A DNA stretch of 64,000 nt from CAVSXS01 sp963767715 (GCA_963767715.1 CAVYFA010000019.1:1-64000); one strand, 5' to 3'; shown: positions 28,710 to 37,659, counted from the stretch's first letter. Numbers and translations: made by a program. Notes: a model not told the origin generated them from the letters alone.

Positions 28710-28845
28710 GAGTCGGAATTTCCTCCCGCGACCTTTTTTAATCAGAACCCCGACAATTGCCAGTTGCTCTTCCTTGGAGGGGAAGGGCCATCCGACATGT
28801 ATGGAGATTAACTATTAAATGCGGACAGTATGCCATCCAGCGGAC

Positions 28846-28884
28846 GGGCCGATCAATCGGCGGTGGCCGCGGTAAACCGGGCCC
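28846..28884. repeat. REP-like hairpin pair, copy D
   Basis: GGGCCGATCAATCGGC and a diverged inverse half (CGGTAAACCGGGCCC) flank GTGGCC. It overlaps the last codons of the SH3 gene, so its insertion may have supplied that protein's C-terminus. Confidence 0.55.
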
Positions 28885-29317
28885 TACTCTGGCGGCGTGG
28901 GCGATCTAATCCAACCGCCATGACATACTCCAATGGTACCCATCCAGATGCTCCTTGTCCGTTCGTACACCAGAGCCAGCCACTTTCCTCTTGATGAGCG
29001 ACAAGCTCCTCTCCGACGGCTACCGTGTGTTCCCTTGCCGAATAGGCAGATAGAGATGTCCCCGTTCTGCCATCTGAGTTGAAGCTGATTACATTTTTCG
29101 GGACCCAGCCCTGTTTCCCTCGCTGATCCGTACACCAGATCCAGACCCAATCAGGATTGTCGTTCCAAAATTCGACTTTCTCACTCACCTGAAAGGTTTC
29201 GCCAGCACTCACGCTGATTGGATCGGGAAACTCTGCCTGATAGTCTGCTATAACGCGGTATCTTCGTTGTGGCTCAGGATTTCCTGCAACCAGGCTTTCT
29301 TCTTTCTCAGGATTCAT
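28853..29317 (-). CDS. Protein with two SH3-like domains
   Basis: A 154-residue soluble protein made of two SH3 folds. The first is YRVIADYQAEFPDPISVSAG to GKQGWVPKNVI. The second is EHTVAVGEELVAHQEESGWLWC to GASGWVPLEYV. Each has the ALYDY-like strand, the W-W or W-W-C step and the G-W-V-P-x-x-Y/V ending of eukaryote-like SH3 domains, which are less usual in bacteria than SH3b. No signal peptide is visible. The last dozen residues (RRQSRARFTAATAD) are encoded by a REP-like repeat. An AAGGAGAT site precedes the ATG. The binding partner is unknown. Confidence 0.75.
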   Translation of the reverse strand: MNPEKEESLVAGNPEPQRRYRVIADYQAEFPDPISVSAGETFQVSEKVEFWNDNPDWVWIWCTDQRGKQGWVPKNVISFNSDGRTGTSLSAYSAREHTVAVGEELVAHQEESGWLWCTNGQGASGWVPLEYVMAVGLDRPRRQSRARFTAATAD

Positions 29318-29343
29318 GCGATCTCCTTACTTACATAAGCCGC

Positions 29344-29403
29344 TCAACAAAGCATCAAGCTTTCGAGCGGCGGATAAACAGCAACAACCTGGTGTATGTT
29401 ATA
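29344..29403 (-). pseudogene. Duplicated 3' end of the cupin gene
   Basis: About 20 codons read IHQVVAVYPPLESLMLC, nearly identical to the cupin C-terminus (HQVVAVYPPIESLML) at 28395-28440 and also nearly identical in DNA. No upstream cupin domain is present, so this is the scar of a partial duplication. Confidence 0.6.
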
Positions 29404-29530
29404 ATTGACACGAAGTCCGCTAAAAGGAGGTGCCTCAATAGGTACCATCAACGTTTGCTCAGACTGTGTGGTTGCACAGGTCTGAGTATACCTCATGCCC
29501 TGAGAAAGATCACGTCTCCAAACTTCATGT

Positions 29531-30541
29531 ATGCGTGAAAAACCAGATATTCCAGACGAACTTTTGCGAGCCACTTTACAGGACCAGTATGACCTGGTGC
29601 CCGTCACACTTGAGTTCCTGCCTGTGGGACTGGATTACCATGCCGGAGTGTACCGGGTGGTGAGCGAGCAATCCACTGCCTATTTGCTCAAAGTCACCTC
29701 CAGACCGCTCTACGAAGCACGCTACACGGTTCCTCGCTATCTCCACGATCAGGGCATCACATCGGTCGTAGCTCCCCTGCCTACCAGGAGCGGCGGTCTA
29801 TGGGCGAAGCTCGGAGATTGGACGGCGATCGTTTACCCCTTTATTGATGGGGATTCCAGCTTTACGGGTATGACGCATGAGCAATGGAGGGAGTTGGGAA
29901 GCATCTTCAAACACATCCACCAGGTCATTGTACCTGCTGAATGGTTCGAGTCGCTGCGCAAAGAAACCTTTGATGCGGCGGAGTATGCCCGGTGGATACA
30001 TGCCTTTGAGGCACAACATTTCCTTTCACCACATGGTGGAAGTGTCTCTCAGCGCGCATTTCGCGCCGACTGGCTGGCGCACCAGGCCACGATTCATACG
30101 GCAGTAAGCTCCCTGGAAAAGCTGGCTGGAGTGCTCCAAAAACGATCAGGGCCATACGTCTTCTGTCACGCGGATCTGCACCCGGCCAATCTGATCCGCG
30201 ATTCTGACGGCCACGTGTTTGTGATCGATTGGGATGATGTGATGCTGGCGCCCAAAGAGCGCGATTTCATCTTTGTCCGGGAAGCAGGGGCAGAGGCGTT
30301 CTGGCAAGGATACGGACAGCCGCAGGTTGATTGGATCGCACTCACCTACTATCGCTGGGAACGGGTCGTGCAAGATGTGATCGCGTGTGCCGAAGACATG
30401 TTTTTCAAGGATGACCTGGGAGAAGAAACCAGGGCCGATATTGCCGGGTTGTTTCGAGAGATCCTGCTGGGTAACACCAGCACCATCAATGATGTCTCCG
30501 CGGCGGCTGCCCATCTTCCAGCAGATCTCACCTTACTCTAA
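29531..30541 (+). CDS. Aminoglycoside-phosphotransferase-family kinase (APH(9)-like)
   Basis: A 336-residue small-molecule kinase. Catalytic loop: FCHADLHPANLI (H-x-D-x4-N). Metal site: VFVIDWDDVMLAPKERDFIFV. The N-lobe Lys is probably in YLLKVTS. The WDDVMLAPKERDFIF stretch is like spectinomycin phosphotransferase-type enzymes, so an antibiotic or related sugar could be the substrate, but homoserine or choline-type kinases share the fold. No clear ribosome site precedes the chosen ATG. Confidence 0.8.
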   Translation: MREKPDIPDELLRATLQDQYDLVPVTLEFLPVGLDYHAGVYRVVSEQSTAYLLKVTSRPLYEARYTVPRYLHDQGITSVVAPLPTRSGGLWAKLGDWTAIVYPFIDGDSSFTGMTHEQWRELGSIFKHIHQVIVPAEWFESLRKETFDAAEYARWIHAFEAQHFLSPHGGSVSQRAFRADWLAHQATIHTAVSSLEKLAGVLQKRSGPYVFCHADLHPANLIRDSDGHVFVIDWDDVMLAPKERDFIFVREAGAEAFWQGYGQPQVDWIALTYYRWERVVQDVIACAEDMFFKDDLGEETRADIAGLFREILLGNTSTINDVSAAAAHLPADLTLL

Positions 30542-30641
30542 AGTTTTCCTCCACTCTGCCGATAACGAGCAAATGGTACGAAGTTACGCTTTGTGAGTAT
30601 CGATTGTCGAATCGCAATGAGTCATCGAGAGGAGAAAAACT

Positions 30642-31919
30642 GTGAAGCGTGTTACCGTCATGCTCATCACCCTGTTTGTTCTGTTAGTTTTGTCGGTTGT
30701 CACCGTTAGCGCGGCCAGTATTTCCAGAACAGTCCAGGCTTCCAGCAATTTTGCGGGCATTCCCACCGGCTATGCCTACGCCATCTACACGAGTGTACCG
30801 AGCGGCACAGGAAATGTAACGTATGGCCCCAGCATTCCGGTGTCATTAAATTGCACCACTTCGCCAGCCTCCAATACGCTGACGAATTCAGGGGTCATCA
30901 CCCCGGTCAATCCACTGGTAAATTCCGGTACCGCAACCTCGACCATCACGGTCAATCGTAGTGCGACGGCTCTGAGCGTTCAGACGACTGAAGACATCAA
31001 GAACTTAAAGCTACTGGGTGGACTGATTACCGCCAACGACCTGCAGGCCAGTGTAAGCAGCACCTCTACGGCATCGGGCGCAACGAGCGTGAACAATTCT
31101 CAATTCGGTGGTTTAACTGTCAGCGGCGTTAGTGAGCCCACCAATCCTGCCCCCAATACAACCCTGAGCATTCCCCTGGTCGGAAGCGTTACCTTGAACG
31201 AGCAAAGCGGCCCTTCTAATGGACTCCACTCGACCAGCATCGGCGTGATCATGATGGACGTGCGCGTCACCCAATCAAATGCACTCGGCCTCGTGGTTGG
31301 CTCACGCATTATTGTCGCCCACGCGCAGAGCGCTATCCTGCCATCCGCCGTCGCAGCCACTGCCTACGGCCTCTATGCCATTGATCTCGGGGGATCCGTC
31401 CCGGCAGTTGGCCCGGCAGCAGCAGCAGGTATCAGTTGTAGCGGTGGTTCCTCAACCAATGCCGTCAACAGTTTCAGCTCTACGATCACCGGCAGTACAG
31501 GGAGCGAAACCAGCAGCGTTTCAGGGCACATTAGCGCAAGTGATAGCAATGCGACAAGCCACAATACTGTCTCGACTCTGAACCTGCTGAACAGTTTTGC
31601 TTCCGCGCAATCCATCAGCACCACAGCCACAGCGGATGCGAACGGAACAACCGTGTCAAGCTCAGCATCGGCAGTCTTCGACAACGGCCAGATAGATGGA
31701 ACGGCGCTCCCCAACAATCCTGCGCCCAATACCCGCGAGAATCTTGCGGGGATTGGCTATGTCATTCTGAATGAACAATACGGCAGCAGTAGCGCCTCGA
31801 GCGCATCAATAACGGTGATCGGCATGGACATTCACGTGAACACAGCCAACAACCCGCTGAATTTGCCGGTTGGCGCCCGCATTCTCATCAGTGTGGCAAT
31901 CGCAGGTGCCGCAAGGTAG
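30642..31919 (+). CDS. Secreted choice-of-anchor P family protein, two repeats
   Basis: A 425-residue exported protein with GTG start (GGAG site) and a signal peptide (MKRVTVMLITLFVLLVLSVV, cleavage expected after the VSAAS region). The mature part consists of two similar beta-rich repeats, each with a Ser/Thr-rich half, then P-x-N-P-A-P-N-T (about residues 166 and 365), G-x-V-x-L-N-E-Q and a closing N-x-L-x-L-V-G-x-R-I block (LGLVVGSRIIVAHAQ; LNLPVGARILISVA). This pattern matches choice-of-anchor P proteins of unknown function on the cell surface. There is no visible C-terminal anchor. Confidence 0.75.
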   Translation: MKRVTVMLITLFVLLVLSVVTVSAASISRTVQASSNFAGIPTGYAYAIYTSVPSGTGNVTYGPSIPVSLNCTTSPASNTLTNSGVITPVNPLVNSGTATSTITVNRSATALSVQTTEDIKNLKLLGGLITANDLQASVSSTSTASGATSVNNSQFGGLTVSGVSEPTNPAPNTTLSIPLVGSVTLNEQSGPSNGLHSTSIGVIMMDVRVTQSNALGLVVGSRIIVAHAQSAILPSAVAATAYGLYAIDLGGSVPAVGPAAAAGISCSGGSSTNAVNSFSSTITGSTGSETSSVSGHISASDSNATSHNTVSTLNLLNSFASAQSISTTATADANGTTVSSSASAVFDNGQIDGTALPNNPAPNTRENLAGIGYVILNEQYGSSSASSASITVIGMDIHVNTANNPLNLPVGARILISVAIAGAAR

Positions 31920-31976
31920 GCTGCGAGCCACCACCGATCAGGGCGACCGCAAGGGTGGGGCGATCATTGCGGTTTA

Positions 31977-32111
31977 TACGGGTAGGTTTATGCCGAGAAA
32001 GGGCCAGGGAGGCGGAAGAGGCACGCAAGGCACCCGCAAGGGGCCCCGCGCCACTCCCCGCCGCCCCTGCCTCTACAATGAACCACCCTCCGACAAGAAA
32101 TCTACTGGGTA
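31977..32111. mobile_element. Palindromic-ended repeat, copy 2 (135 bp)
   Basis: The same ends (TACGGGTAGGTTT / AAATCTACTGGGTA, more diverged) and the same core (AAGGCACCCGCAAGGGGC, CCCTGCCTCTACAATGAACC) as 8673-8836. It is 29 bases shorter. Confidence 0.6.
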
Positions 32112-32133
32112 AGATATCCCGCGGCCGCCCTGG

Positions 32134-32505
32134 CTACCAGGCGGGTGCCCAGACGCCGTATTCGTTGCCGTCGGGATCGGTGAACTGTGCCCATTTGCCC
32201 CACGGCTGCGTGTTCAGCTCCTGGGAAATATTCACTCCGCGGGATTTGAGCGTCTCACAGGTTGCTTCGATATTGTCGGTATGCAGCACATAGCCGGTGA
32301 AGCCGGTTTTGTCGCCGCCACTCTGACCGCGCAATCCGAGCATGATATGAGTTTGTGCTCCGGGAGGAGCGACTTCGACCCAGCGCTCCGTTTCGCTCAT
32401 GGGCTGGTCGTCGATCTTTTCAAATCCGAGCTTGTTGACATAGAAGTCGAGCGCCTTGTCCTGGTCGCTGACGGCTACACTGATGGTGCCAATTTTCGTG
32501 AACAT
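32134..32505 (-). CDS. VOC-superfamily (glyoxalase-like) protein
   Basis: A 123-residue single VOC unit pair (ISVAVSDQDKALDFYVNKLGF at the start, GKWAQFTDPDGNEYGVW at the end) with the usual beta-alpha-beta3 layout. Possible metal ligands are the Glu residues of ETERWVEV and EYGVW. It may be a dioxygenase, isomerase or resistance-type binder. The start overlaps an AGGAGGTTG site. It is followed by a second VOC gene only 1 base away in the same direction. Confidence 0.8.
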   Translation of the reverse strand: MFTKIGTISVAVSDQDKALDFYVNKLGFEKIDDQPMSETERWVEVAPPGAQTHIMLGLRGQSGGDKTGFTGYVLHTDNIEATCETLKSRGVNISQELNTQPWGKWAQFTDPDGNEYGVWAPAW

Positions 32506-32506
32506 T

Positions 32507-32929
32507 TCAACCTCCTCTTTGTTGATTACTAATTTGCCCTGCCTCTATCTCCGCCAGGCCCGCTTGCTGGTAGATGCCCAGGATGTTGCCGGCAGGGTCG
32601 CGAAAGTGGGCATAGATCTCCTGCTCATCAGGATTGACCGGCTGCACGATCTCGCCGCCCGCCGCGATGATGGCCTCGATCGTTGTCGCGGCGCTCGCGA
32701 CCATGATGGAAACAATCAGGCCTGGATTAGTCGCGGGAGGACGTCCAGTCACCCACGTGCCGCTTACTTCGCCGGGCGTGTCGTCGAAAGCGGCCGAGCC
32801 GTCATTGCGCTGCCTGACGTGCCAGCCGAAGACCTGCTTGTAGAAGCGGGCCGACTTCGCGATGTCGATGGCAGGGATTTCGATGTAGCAAATCTTGCCC
32901 GTTCGGTAGTTGGGCGCTGATGTGGTCAT
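32507..32929 (-). CDS. VOC-superfamily protein, second copy type
   Basis: A 140-residue glyoxalase-fold protein of the VOC group with IEIPAIDIAKSARFYKQVFGW and the closing HFRDPAGNILGIYQQ. It is upstream of and effectively overlapping the preceding VOC gene, so the two are likely one transcript. The substrate is unknown. Confidence 0.8.
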   Translation of the reverse strand: MTTSAPNYRTGKICYIEIPAIDIAKSARFYKQVFGWHVRQRNDGSAAFDDTPGEVSGTWVTGRPPATNPGLIVSIMVASAATTIEAIIAAGGEIVQPVNPDEQEIYAHFRDPAGNILGIYQQAGLAEIEAGQISNQQRGG

Positions 32930-33182
32930 TGCTCTTCTCTCTTTCTCGCTAAGTTCGACAGGGATGTCTCACTTTTTCCTCTACAAGTATAGGCCATTCG
33001 TTCTACGAAAGCAAGAAACAGGCTGCGTTTCCAGTTCTCACTTGAATTAAACGAAACCCTCGAAGAACCTCACCTATCACCTCGTTGAAAAACTCGACCT
33101 CCTGGCGTCTTTATCTGTGAGCGCCAGGCCCGCACGAGGAAACTGAACCAGGCAGCTATACTCAAGATAAAAGAGGCGGAAA

Positions 33183-33449
33183 ATGAATCAAAAAGAACAC
33201 CATTTGAACACGAAAAAGCCGGCACTCACCGTCGTGAGCACCGGAGAGAGTCTGCTTATTCTGGGACTTGGACTGCTGATTCTCAGTAACTTTCTCCGGG
33301 TTCAAATTAACTTCATGCTCGATGTGGTTCTGCTTCTGGCTGGAATCATCGCCATTCTCATCGCATGTGCCTTGCTCATAGCCCCTTTCAAAACCGCGCT
33401 TAATCGCTACCTGGGGCTCCCTGATGAAGAGCAGAAGAACGATTTTTGA
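33183..33449 (+). CDS. Small two-helix membrane protein
   Basis: 88 residues with two clear hydrophobic helices (SLLILGLGLLILSNFL and VVLLLAGIIAILIACALLIA) and charged termini. No family is recognised. It has an AGAGGCGG site before the ATG and no operon partner. Confidence 0.55.
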   Translation: MNQKEHHLNTKKPALTVVSTGESLLILGLGLLILSNFLRVQINFMLDVVLLLAGIIAILIACALLIAPFKTALNRYLGLPDEEQKNDF

Positions 33450-33491
33450 TTTCACCGCAGAGCTCTTCTGTCGGGTAATTTGAATTACTCA

Positions 33492-33795
33492 TCATGCCTT
33501 GCGACGCGCATCCAGAAAAAGCACCCACTGCTTCAAGCTCGTCAGAGCAAAAATCCCCTGCACCACAAACGGATCCTGCGAGAACAAATCCGCCACCTCC
33601 TGCTCGTTCTCTGCTTCAACCACCACCAGCGATCCCGTCGCGTCGGCAAAGGGGCCGCCCAGGACCACCGCTCCGTTTTCAAAAAGCCGATCCATAAACT
33701 CGGCGTGTTGATCCCAATACGGCTGTTCGCGCACGGTCTTGCCCGCTAACCCAGGCCGGACCTGGCGCCCAAAGAATGATGAAAGTGTTTTTCAT
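33492..33795 (-). CDS. YCII-related protein, one frameshift near the start
   Basis: A ferredoxin-like YCII fold of about 100 residues. From the ATG at 33795: MKNTFIILWAPGPAWV, then one extra base near 33748, then GKTVREQPYWDQHAEFMDRL, VVLGGPFADATGSLVV and the C-terminal FALTSLKQWVLFLD. The His in DQHAEF and the Asp in GGPFAD are the usual conserved pair. It lies 8 bases downstream of a VOC gene on the same strand. Without the frame correction the literal start would be at 33734 and would lack the first strand. Confidence 0.7.
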
Positions 33796-33803
33796 TGCGT
33801 TTC

Positions 33804-34184
33804 CTAGCCACGACTGGGGAGTTGCTGCAGCGACCAGTTGTTGCCATCAGGATCACGAAAATGCACAAAAGTCCCCCAGTCCTGCACGTCGATCTCACTG
33901 ACGTCGGCGCCCCGTTTGACCAGCTCCTCGCGGACAGCTTTCGCATCCGAGATCACCATGATCAGCCCTTCGAGCGAGCCGGGCTGCTTAGTGGTTATGC
34001 CCTTCCCAATGGCGATGGAGCAGGCCGACCCGGGAGGCGTCAACTGGACAAAGCGCAACTCCTCGCTCACCTGCTGGTCAAAGTCAGCGTGAAAGCCGAT
34101 CTTTTCGGTATAAAAAGCCTTGGCGCGATCAACATCTGAGACGGGCACCAGGATCAGTTCGAGTTTCATCTGCATGGTAGTCAT
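33804..34184 (-). CDS. VOC-superfamily protein
   Basis: 126 residues: LELILVPVSDVDRAKAFYTEKIGF, RFVQLTPPGSACSIAIG and VHFRDPDGNNWSLQQLP. It is similar in layout to the two VOC proteins at 32.1-32.9 kb, forming a loose group of three VOC genes and one YCII gene typical of small-molecule detoxification regions. A GAAAGGAGG-like site lies upstream. The function is not known. Confidence 0.8.
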   Translation of the reverse strand: MTTMQMKLELILVPVSDVDRAKAFYTEKIGFHADFDQQVSEELRFVQLTPPGSACSIAIGKGITTKQPGSLEGLIMVISDAKAVREELVKRGADVSEIDVQDWGTFVHFRDPDGNNWSLQQLPSRG

Positions 34185-34279
34185 TGTTGCTTTCCTCCTT
34201 CTGTGTGTGGCTGTACTTCTCCCCTAAGTATACCTCGAAAGGAGGACGGAATCGACCCTCTTTTCAGCGTTTCGGGACT

Positions 34280-34316
34280 GGCCGATAAATCGGCAGTGGC
34301 CACGATAAATCGGGCA
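34280..34316. repeat. REP-like hairpin pair, copy E
   Basis: GGCCGATAAATCGGC and CACGATAAATCGGGCA flank AGTGGC. It is followed at 34443-34464 by another dispersed repeat (GCTTCGCTGCGCTCAGGATG). The gap 34.19-34.63 kb holds no gene. Confidence 0.6.
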
Positions 34317-34632
34317 CTACTCTTGCTTGAGGGTCGTTTGTCTACCACTGTTTCATACACCCCAGCGTTTCTTCCTGGCTGACAAAGAGCCAGAACCCGG
34401 GGTGATATGATAGGATTGGTGATTACCCACAAGTTCGGAGATGCTTCGCTGCGCTCAGGATGACATGCTTGCTTTCAGACTGCTTACCGATCTTGGTGGT
34501 CAAATTTCATTAAGCCACGTGGCGAGGGAGCGTACAGGGTATAATTGATAACATCGCCTGGTCACTACCCCAGGTGGCTGCGCCTCATCCAACAGCACCG
34601 GAAGAAACATTCTACAAGGAGATACAACCAGC

Positions 34633-36177
34633 ATGGAGACCCCACCCAGAGAGCAGAGAGAGCACACCGACCAATCGACCAGCGGCGCTCTCCCCGACCT
34701 GGCTGATCGCCTGGACCGCCATGATCGAACGACGGCGCGTCTTCCGTACCGGCCCGTTGGCGGGCTCGTGCGCTCTCCTGCCCCAACTTCGCCGCTTCAG
34801 ATCGCTCCCGTTGCTGTGCCTTTCGCCGCATCCCTCGGCCGGCGGCTGCAAAACCTCGCTAAAGCGGCCTTCGTCAATCGCAACTTTGCCTTGCTCTGGT
34901 GGGGGCAGGCCATCTCAAGCGTGGGGGACTATGCCTGGGATACCGCTCTCGTACTCTGGGTAGCAACCTACCTGGTGGCGGGCCAATCCTGGGCGCCCCT
35001 CGCCGTCAGTGGCGTCGTCCTGGCAGCCACCCTGCCACAAATCGTTGTGGGCCCGCTGGCGGGTGTGTTCGTGGATCGCTGGGATAAGCGGCAGACGATG
35101 ATACGCATGGCGGCCCTGCAGGGCGTCTTCGCGGTGCTGCTGGTGCTGCCCGCCGCGAACTTCTCGCTGCCCCTGCTCGGCCACGTGCAGCTCCCCCTCT
35201 CCTGGCGGCTCGCGGTCGTCTACACCGACGTGGCCTTACTGGCCATCTTCGCGCAGTTCTTCATCCCGGCCCAGCTCGCCCTCATCAAGGACATCGTCCC
35301 ACAGGAACGGCAGGACCAGGCATTCGAGACCTTCCAGGCCATCCAGGGACTCGCGGTCATCATTGGGCCGCCGGTTGCCGCCGCGCTCGTCTTCGGCCTG
35401 GGTGTGATATGGGCACTCGTGCTCAACGCGCTCTCCTTCGGAGTTGTGTTCCTGGCGTCCCGCGCAATCCAGGCGCCGCCCGCGGCGCACAGCGTGGAGC
35501 CCGGCGAGACCGGCCGCTTCTCGCGCGAATTCCTGGACGGCCTGGGGTACGTCGCCCATCACGTGGTACTGCGCACCATCCTGGTCGCCGAGGTGCTGAC
35601 CTGGCTTGGCTTCGGCGCGTTGCAATCCCTGGGCTATTTCTTCATTACCGGCAATCTCCACGCGCCTGCCAGCGACTACGGGCTATTCGGCGCGGACTTC
35701 GGCGTCGGTGCTATCCTGGGAGCGGTACTGGTGACGATCACCGGCCAGCGCATCGGGCTGGCGCGCCTGCTCTGGATCTCCCTGGTGACATCCGGGCTTT
35801 TCGTGATCGTCATGTCGCACCTGACCAGCTTCTATCCCGCCCTGGTCGCAGCCTTCCTCTTCGGAGTCTCCACTACGGCGGTGATCGTCACCGCCGGCCC
35901 GCTCTCCCTAGATAGCACCTCGCGCGAGTACGTGGGCCGCGTCACTGCCGTCATCAATCCGGTGGGCAGGCTGGCGGCGCTGCTCTCGGTCGCCCTGGCA
36001 GGCTCCCTGGTGAGCACAGTTCTGCACAACTTCCACGCCAGCCTGTTGGGAATTTCGTTCGGCCCGGTGGATACCGTGTTCAGCGGTTTTGGGCTGCTCG
36101 CGGTACTCGGCGGGCTCTACACCCGCATTAGCCTGCGCGACATGATAGTCAGCCCCACGCCATCTACACAGGAATAA
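34633..36177 (+). CDS. MFS transporter (EntS-like exporter group)
   Basis: 514 residues. A hydrophilic N-terminal tail of about 75 residues is followed by 10-12 membrane helices starting with NRNFALLWWGQAISSVGDYA. The loop 2-3 signature is GPLAGVFVDRWDKRQTM (G-x3-D-R/K-x-G/D-R/K type). The family resembles the enterobactin-exporter/multidrug group MFS_3. The substrate is unknown. AAGGAGAT 9 bases upstream makes the start secure despite the unusually long tail. Confidence 0.85.
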   Translation: METPPREQREHTDQSTSGALPDLADRLDRHDRTTARLPYRPVGGLVRSPAPTSPLQIAPVAVPFAASLGRRLQNLAKAAFVNRNFALLWWGQAISSVGDYAWDTALVLWVATYLVAGQSWAPLAVSGVVLAATLPQIVVGPLAGVFVDRWDKRQTMIRMAALQGVFAVLLVLPAANFSLPLLGHVQLPLSWRLAVVYTDVALLAIFAQFFIPAQLALIKDIVPQERQDQAFETFQAIQGLAVIIGPPVAAALVFGLGVIWALVLNALSFGVVFLASRAIQAPPAAHSVEPGETGRFSREFLDGLGYVAHHVVLRTILVAEVLTWLGFGALQSLGYFFITGNLHAPASDYGLFGADFGVGAILGAVLVTITGQRIGLARLLWISLVTSGLFVIVMSHLTSFYPALVAAFLFGVSTTAVIVTAGPLSLDSTSREYVGRVTAVINPVGRLAALLSVALAGSLVSTVLHNFHASLLGISFGPVDTVFSGFGLLAVLGGLYTRISLRDMIVSPTPSTQE

Positions 36178-36219
36178 TAGGGTCTACATCGTTTGGGTTG
36201 AAAGAGGGCGCACCGGTCT

Positions 36220-36993
36220 TTACGCCCCCATGATGTTATAGCCCGCGTCCACGAAGAGCACCTCACCCGTAATGGCGCGTGCCAGAGGGCTGCACAGGAA
36301 CATGGCGGTGTCGCCCACCTCGCTTTGATCGATATTGCGGCGCAGGGGGGCTGCTGTTTCGACGTGGCTGCGGAAGGTGGTGAAGCCGGAAACGCCGCGC
36401 GCCGCCAGTGTATTGAGTGGCCCGGCGGAGATGGCGTTGACACGGATATTGAACTCGCCCAGCTCGAAGGCAAGGTAGCGCACACTGCACTCCAGGGCGG
36501 CCTTCGCGACGGCCATGACGTTATATTTTGGCATGACACGCTCGCTCGCCATGTAGGTCATCGTGACGATGCTGCCGCCGCCGTTGGCCTGCATGAGAGG
36601 CATGGCGCGGCGCGAAGTGGCGATAAGCGAATAGGCGCTGATGTCGAGCGCGGTATGGAATCCGGCGCGAGTTGTCTGGACAAACGGATTCTCCAGTTCC
36701 TGCGGCGGGGCGAAGGCTACCGAGTGAATGAAAATATCGAGCTTGCCGTCGAAGAGTTCACCGACCTGCGCGAAGGCTGAGTCGATCTGCGCGTCATCCT
36801 GGACGTCGCACATGATCGTAGGGGTGCCAGGAATCTTTTCGGCCAGCTCCTTGACATACTTCTCCATGCGATCCTGGTAGGTGAAGACGAGCTGCGCTCC
36901 CTCGCGTGCGAGCGCCTGCGCGATGGCCCAGCCTATGGAACGATGGTTGGCGATCCCAGCGACCAGCGCTTTCTTTCCTTCTAGCAAAGGCAT
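36220..36993 (-). CDS. fabI: Enoyl-[acyl-carrier-protein] reductase FabI
   Basis: Catalyses the last reduction of each fatty-acid elongation cycle. A 257-residue short-chain reductase: nucleotide loop GKKALVAGIANHRSIGWAIA, active-site Tyr and Lys in KYNVMAVAKAALE (Y-x6-K), plus YMASERV and the substrate loop NTLAARGVSGF. The motif arrangement is FabI, not FabG or FabL, so triclosan sensitivity would be expected. I start at the second ATG (36993), which follows GAGGAG by 8 bases. The upstream alternative at 37020 overlaps the rhodanese gene. Last gene of a three-gene minus-strand operon. Confidence 0.93.
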   Translation of the reverse strand: MPLLEGKKALVAGIANHRSIGWAIAQALAREGAQLVFTYQDRMEKYVKELAEKIPGTPTIMCDVQDDAQIDSAFAQVGELFDGKLDIFIHSVAFAPPQELENPFVQTTRAGFHTALDISAYSLIATSRRAMPLMQANGGGSIVTMTYMASERVMPKYNVMAVAKAALECSVRYLAFELGEFNIRVNAISAGPLNTLAARGVSGFTTFRSHVETAAPLRRNIDQSEVGDTAMFLCSPLARAITGEVLFVDAGYNIMGA

Positions 36994-37009
36994 AGGTGTA
37001 CTCCTCTCG

Positions 37010-37360
37010 TTATCGTTCAATCGGGTAGCGCCGCATCATCCATCCGTTCATCCCGTTCGCCAGGTTGTAGACCCTGTTCAGGCCCGTCACCAGCGCAATT
37101 TCAGAGGCGGAGGCGCTGCGCTGCCCACTGGCGCAGACGAAGATTACATCTTCATCAGGTCCAATATTCAACGCTTTCAGCGCCTTTCCAAAAGAGTAGA
37201 TGCCGTCGATAGGAACCAGTGAGGCCTCGGCGATATGGCCACGGTTCCACTCCTCGGGCTGCCGCACATCAATGACGCGCGCACCCGACTCGATCATGCG
37301 TTTCGCATCGTCGGTGCCGATCGTCGCATATGGAACTTCATTTTCATCATCACTGGGCAT
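37010..37360 (-). CDS. Rhodanese-like sulfurtransferase domain protein
   Basis: A 116-residue single rhodanese domain: IDVRQPEEWNRGHIAEASLVP and the active cysteine in FVCASGQRSASA (C-x-x-G-x-R-S). It probably transfers persulfide sulfur, or acts as a redox partner. The ATG at 37360 has an AGGGAGAG site. A further ATG at 37396 overlaps the preceding gene's stop (ATGA) but lacks a ribosome site. It lies 16 bases upstream of fabI. Confidence 0.85.
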   Translation of the reverse strand: MPSDDENEVPYATIGTDDAKRMIESGARVIDVRQPEEWNRGHIAEASLVPIDGIYSFGKALKALNIGPDEDVIFVCASGQRSASASEIALVTGLNRVYNLANGMNGWMMRRYPIER

Positions 37361-37392
37361 TAATCTCTCCCTACTGTTCAGCGCCCGGAATT

Positions 37393-37659
37393 TCATCCGG
37401 TCTGACCGGCCTGATTGCTGCGACCGGCTTCGTATTGTTCCAGCCAGAGCCTGCCATAGGTTGTTGGCTGCAACACGTATTCGTCGCCGGCAAAAGCCAT
37501 CGTTAGCAACCCCTGATCCTCCATATCGCGAAAGTCATCGGTAATCAGGAAGAAATGGGGCAGCATACGTGAAAGGTCGCTTTCGGGCAATCGTTTCCAG
37601 ACCAGCAATTCGTGTAGAACCGCGGCAAACTTTGGCTGGCTATCATCAACTGCTCGCAT
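37393..37659 (-). CDS. Small hypothetical protein (possible winged-helix)
   Basis: 88 residues: FAAVLHELLVWKRLPESDLSR...FFLITDDFRDMEDQGLLTM...VLQPTTYGRLWLEQYEAG. The pattern of helices followed by a short hairpin resembles a winged-helix domain, but I cannot assign it. I choose the ATG at 37659 with GGAGTAAGG upstream. Longer starts run into the inverted repeat at 37751-37844. It is the first gene of the hypothetical-rhodanese-fabI operon. Confidence 0.55.
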   Translation of the reverse strand: MRAVDDSQPKFAAVLHELLVWKRLPESDLSRMLPHFFLITDDFRDMEDQGLLTMAFAGDEYVLQPTTYGRLWLEQYEAGRSNQAGQTG

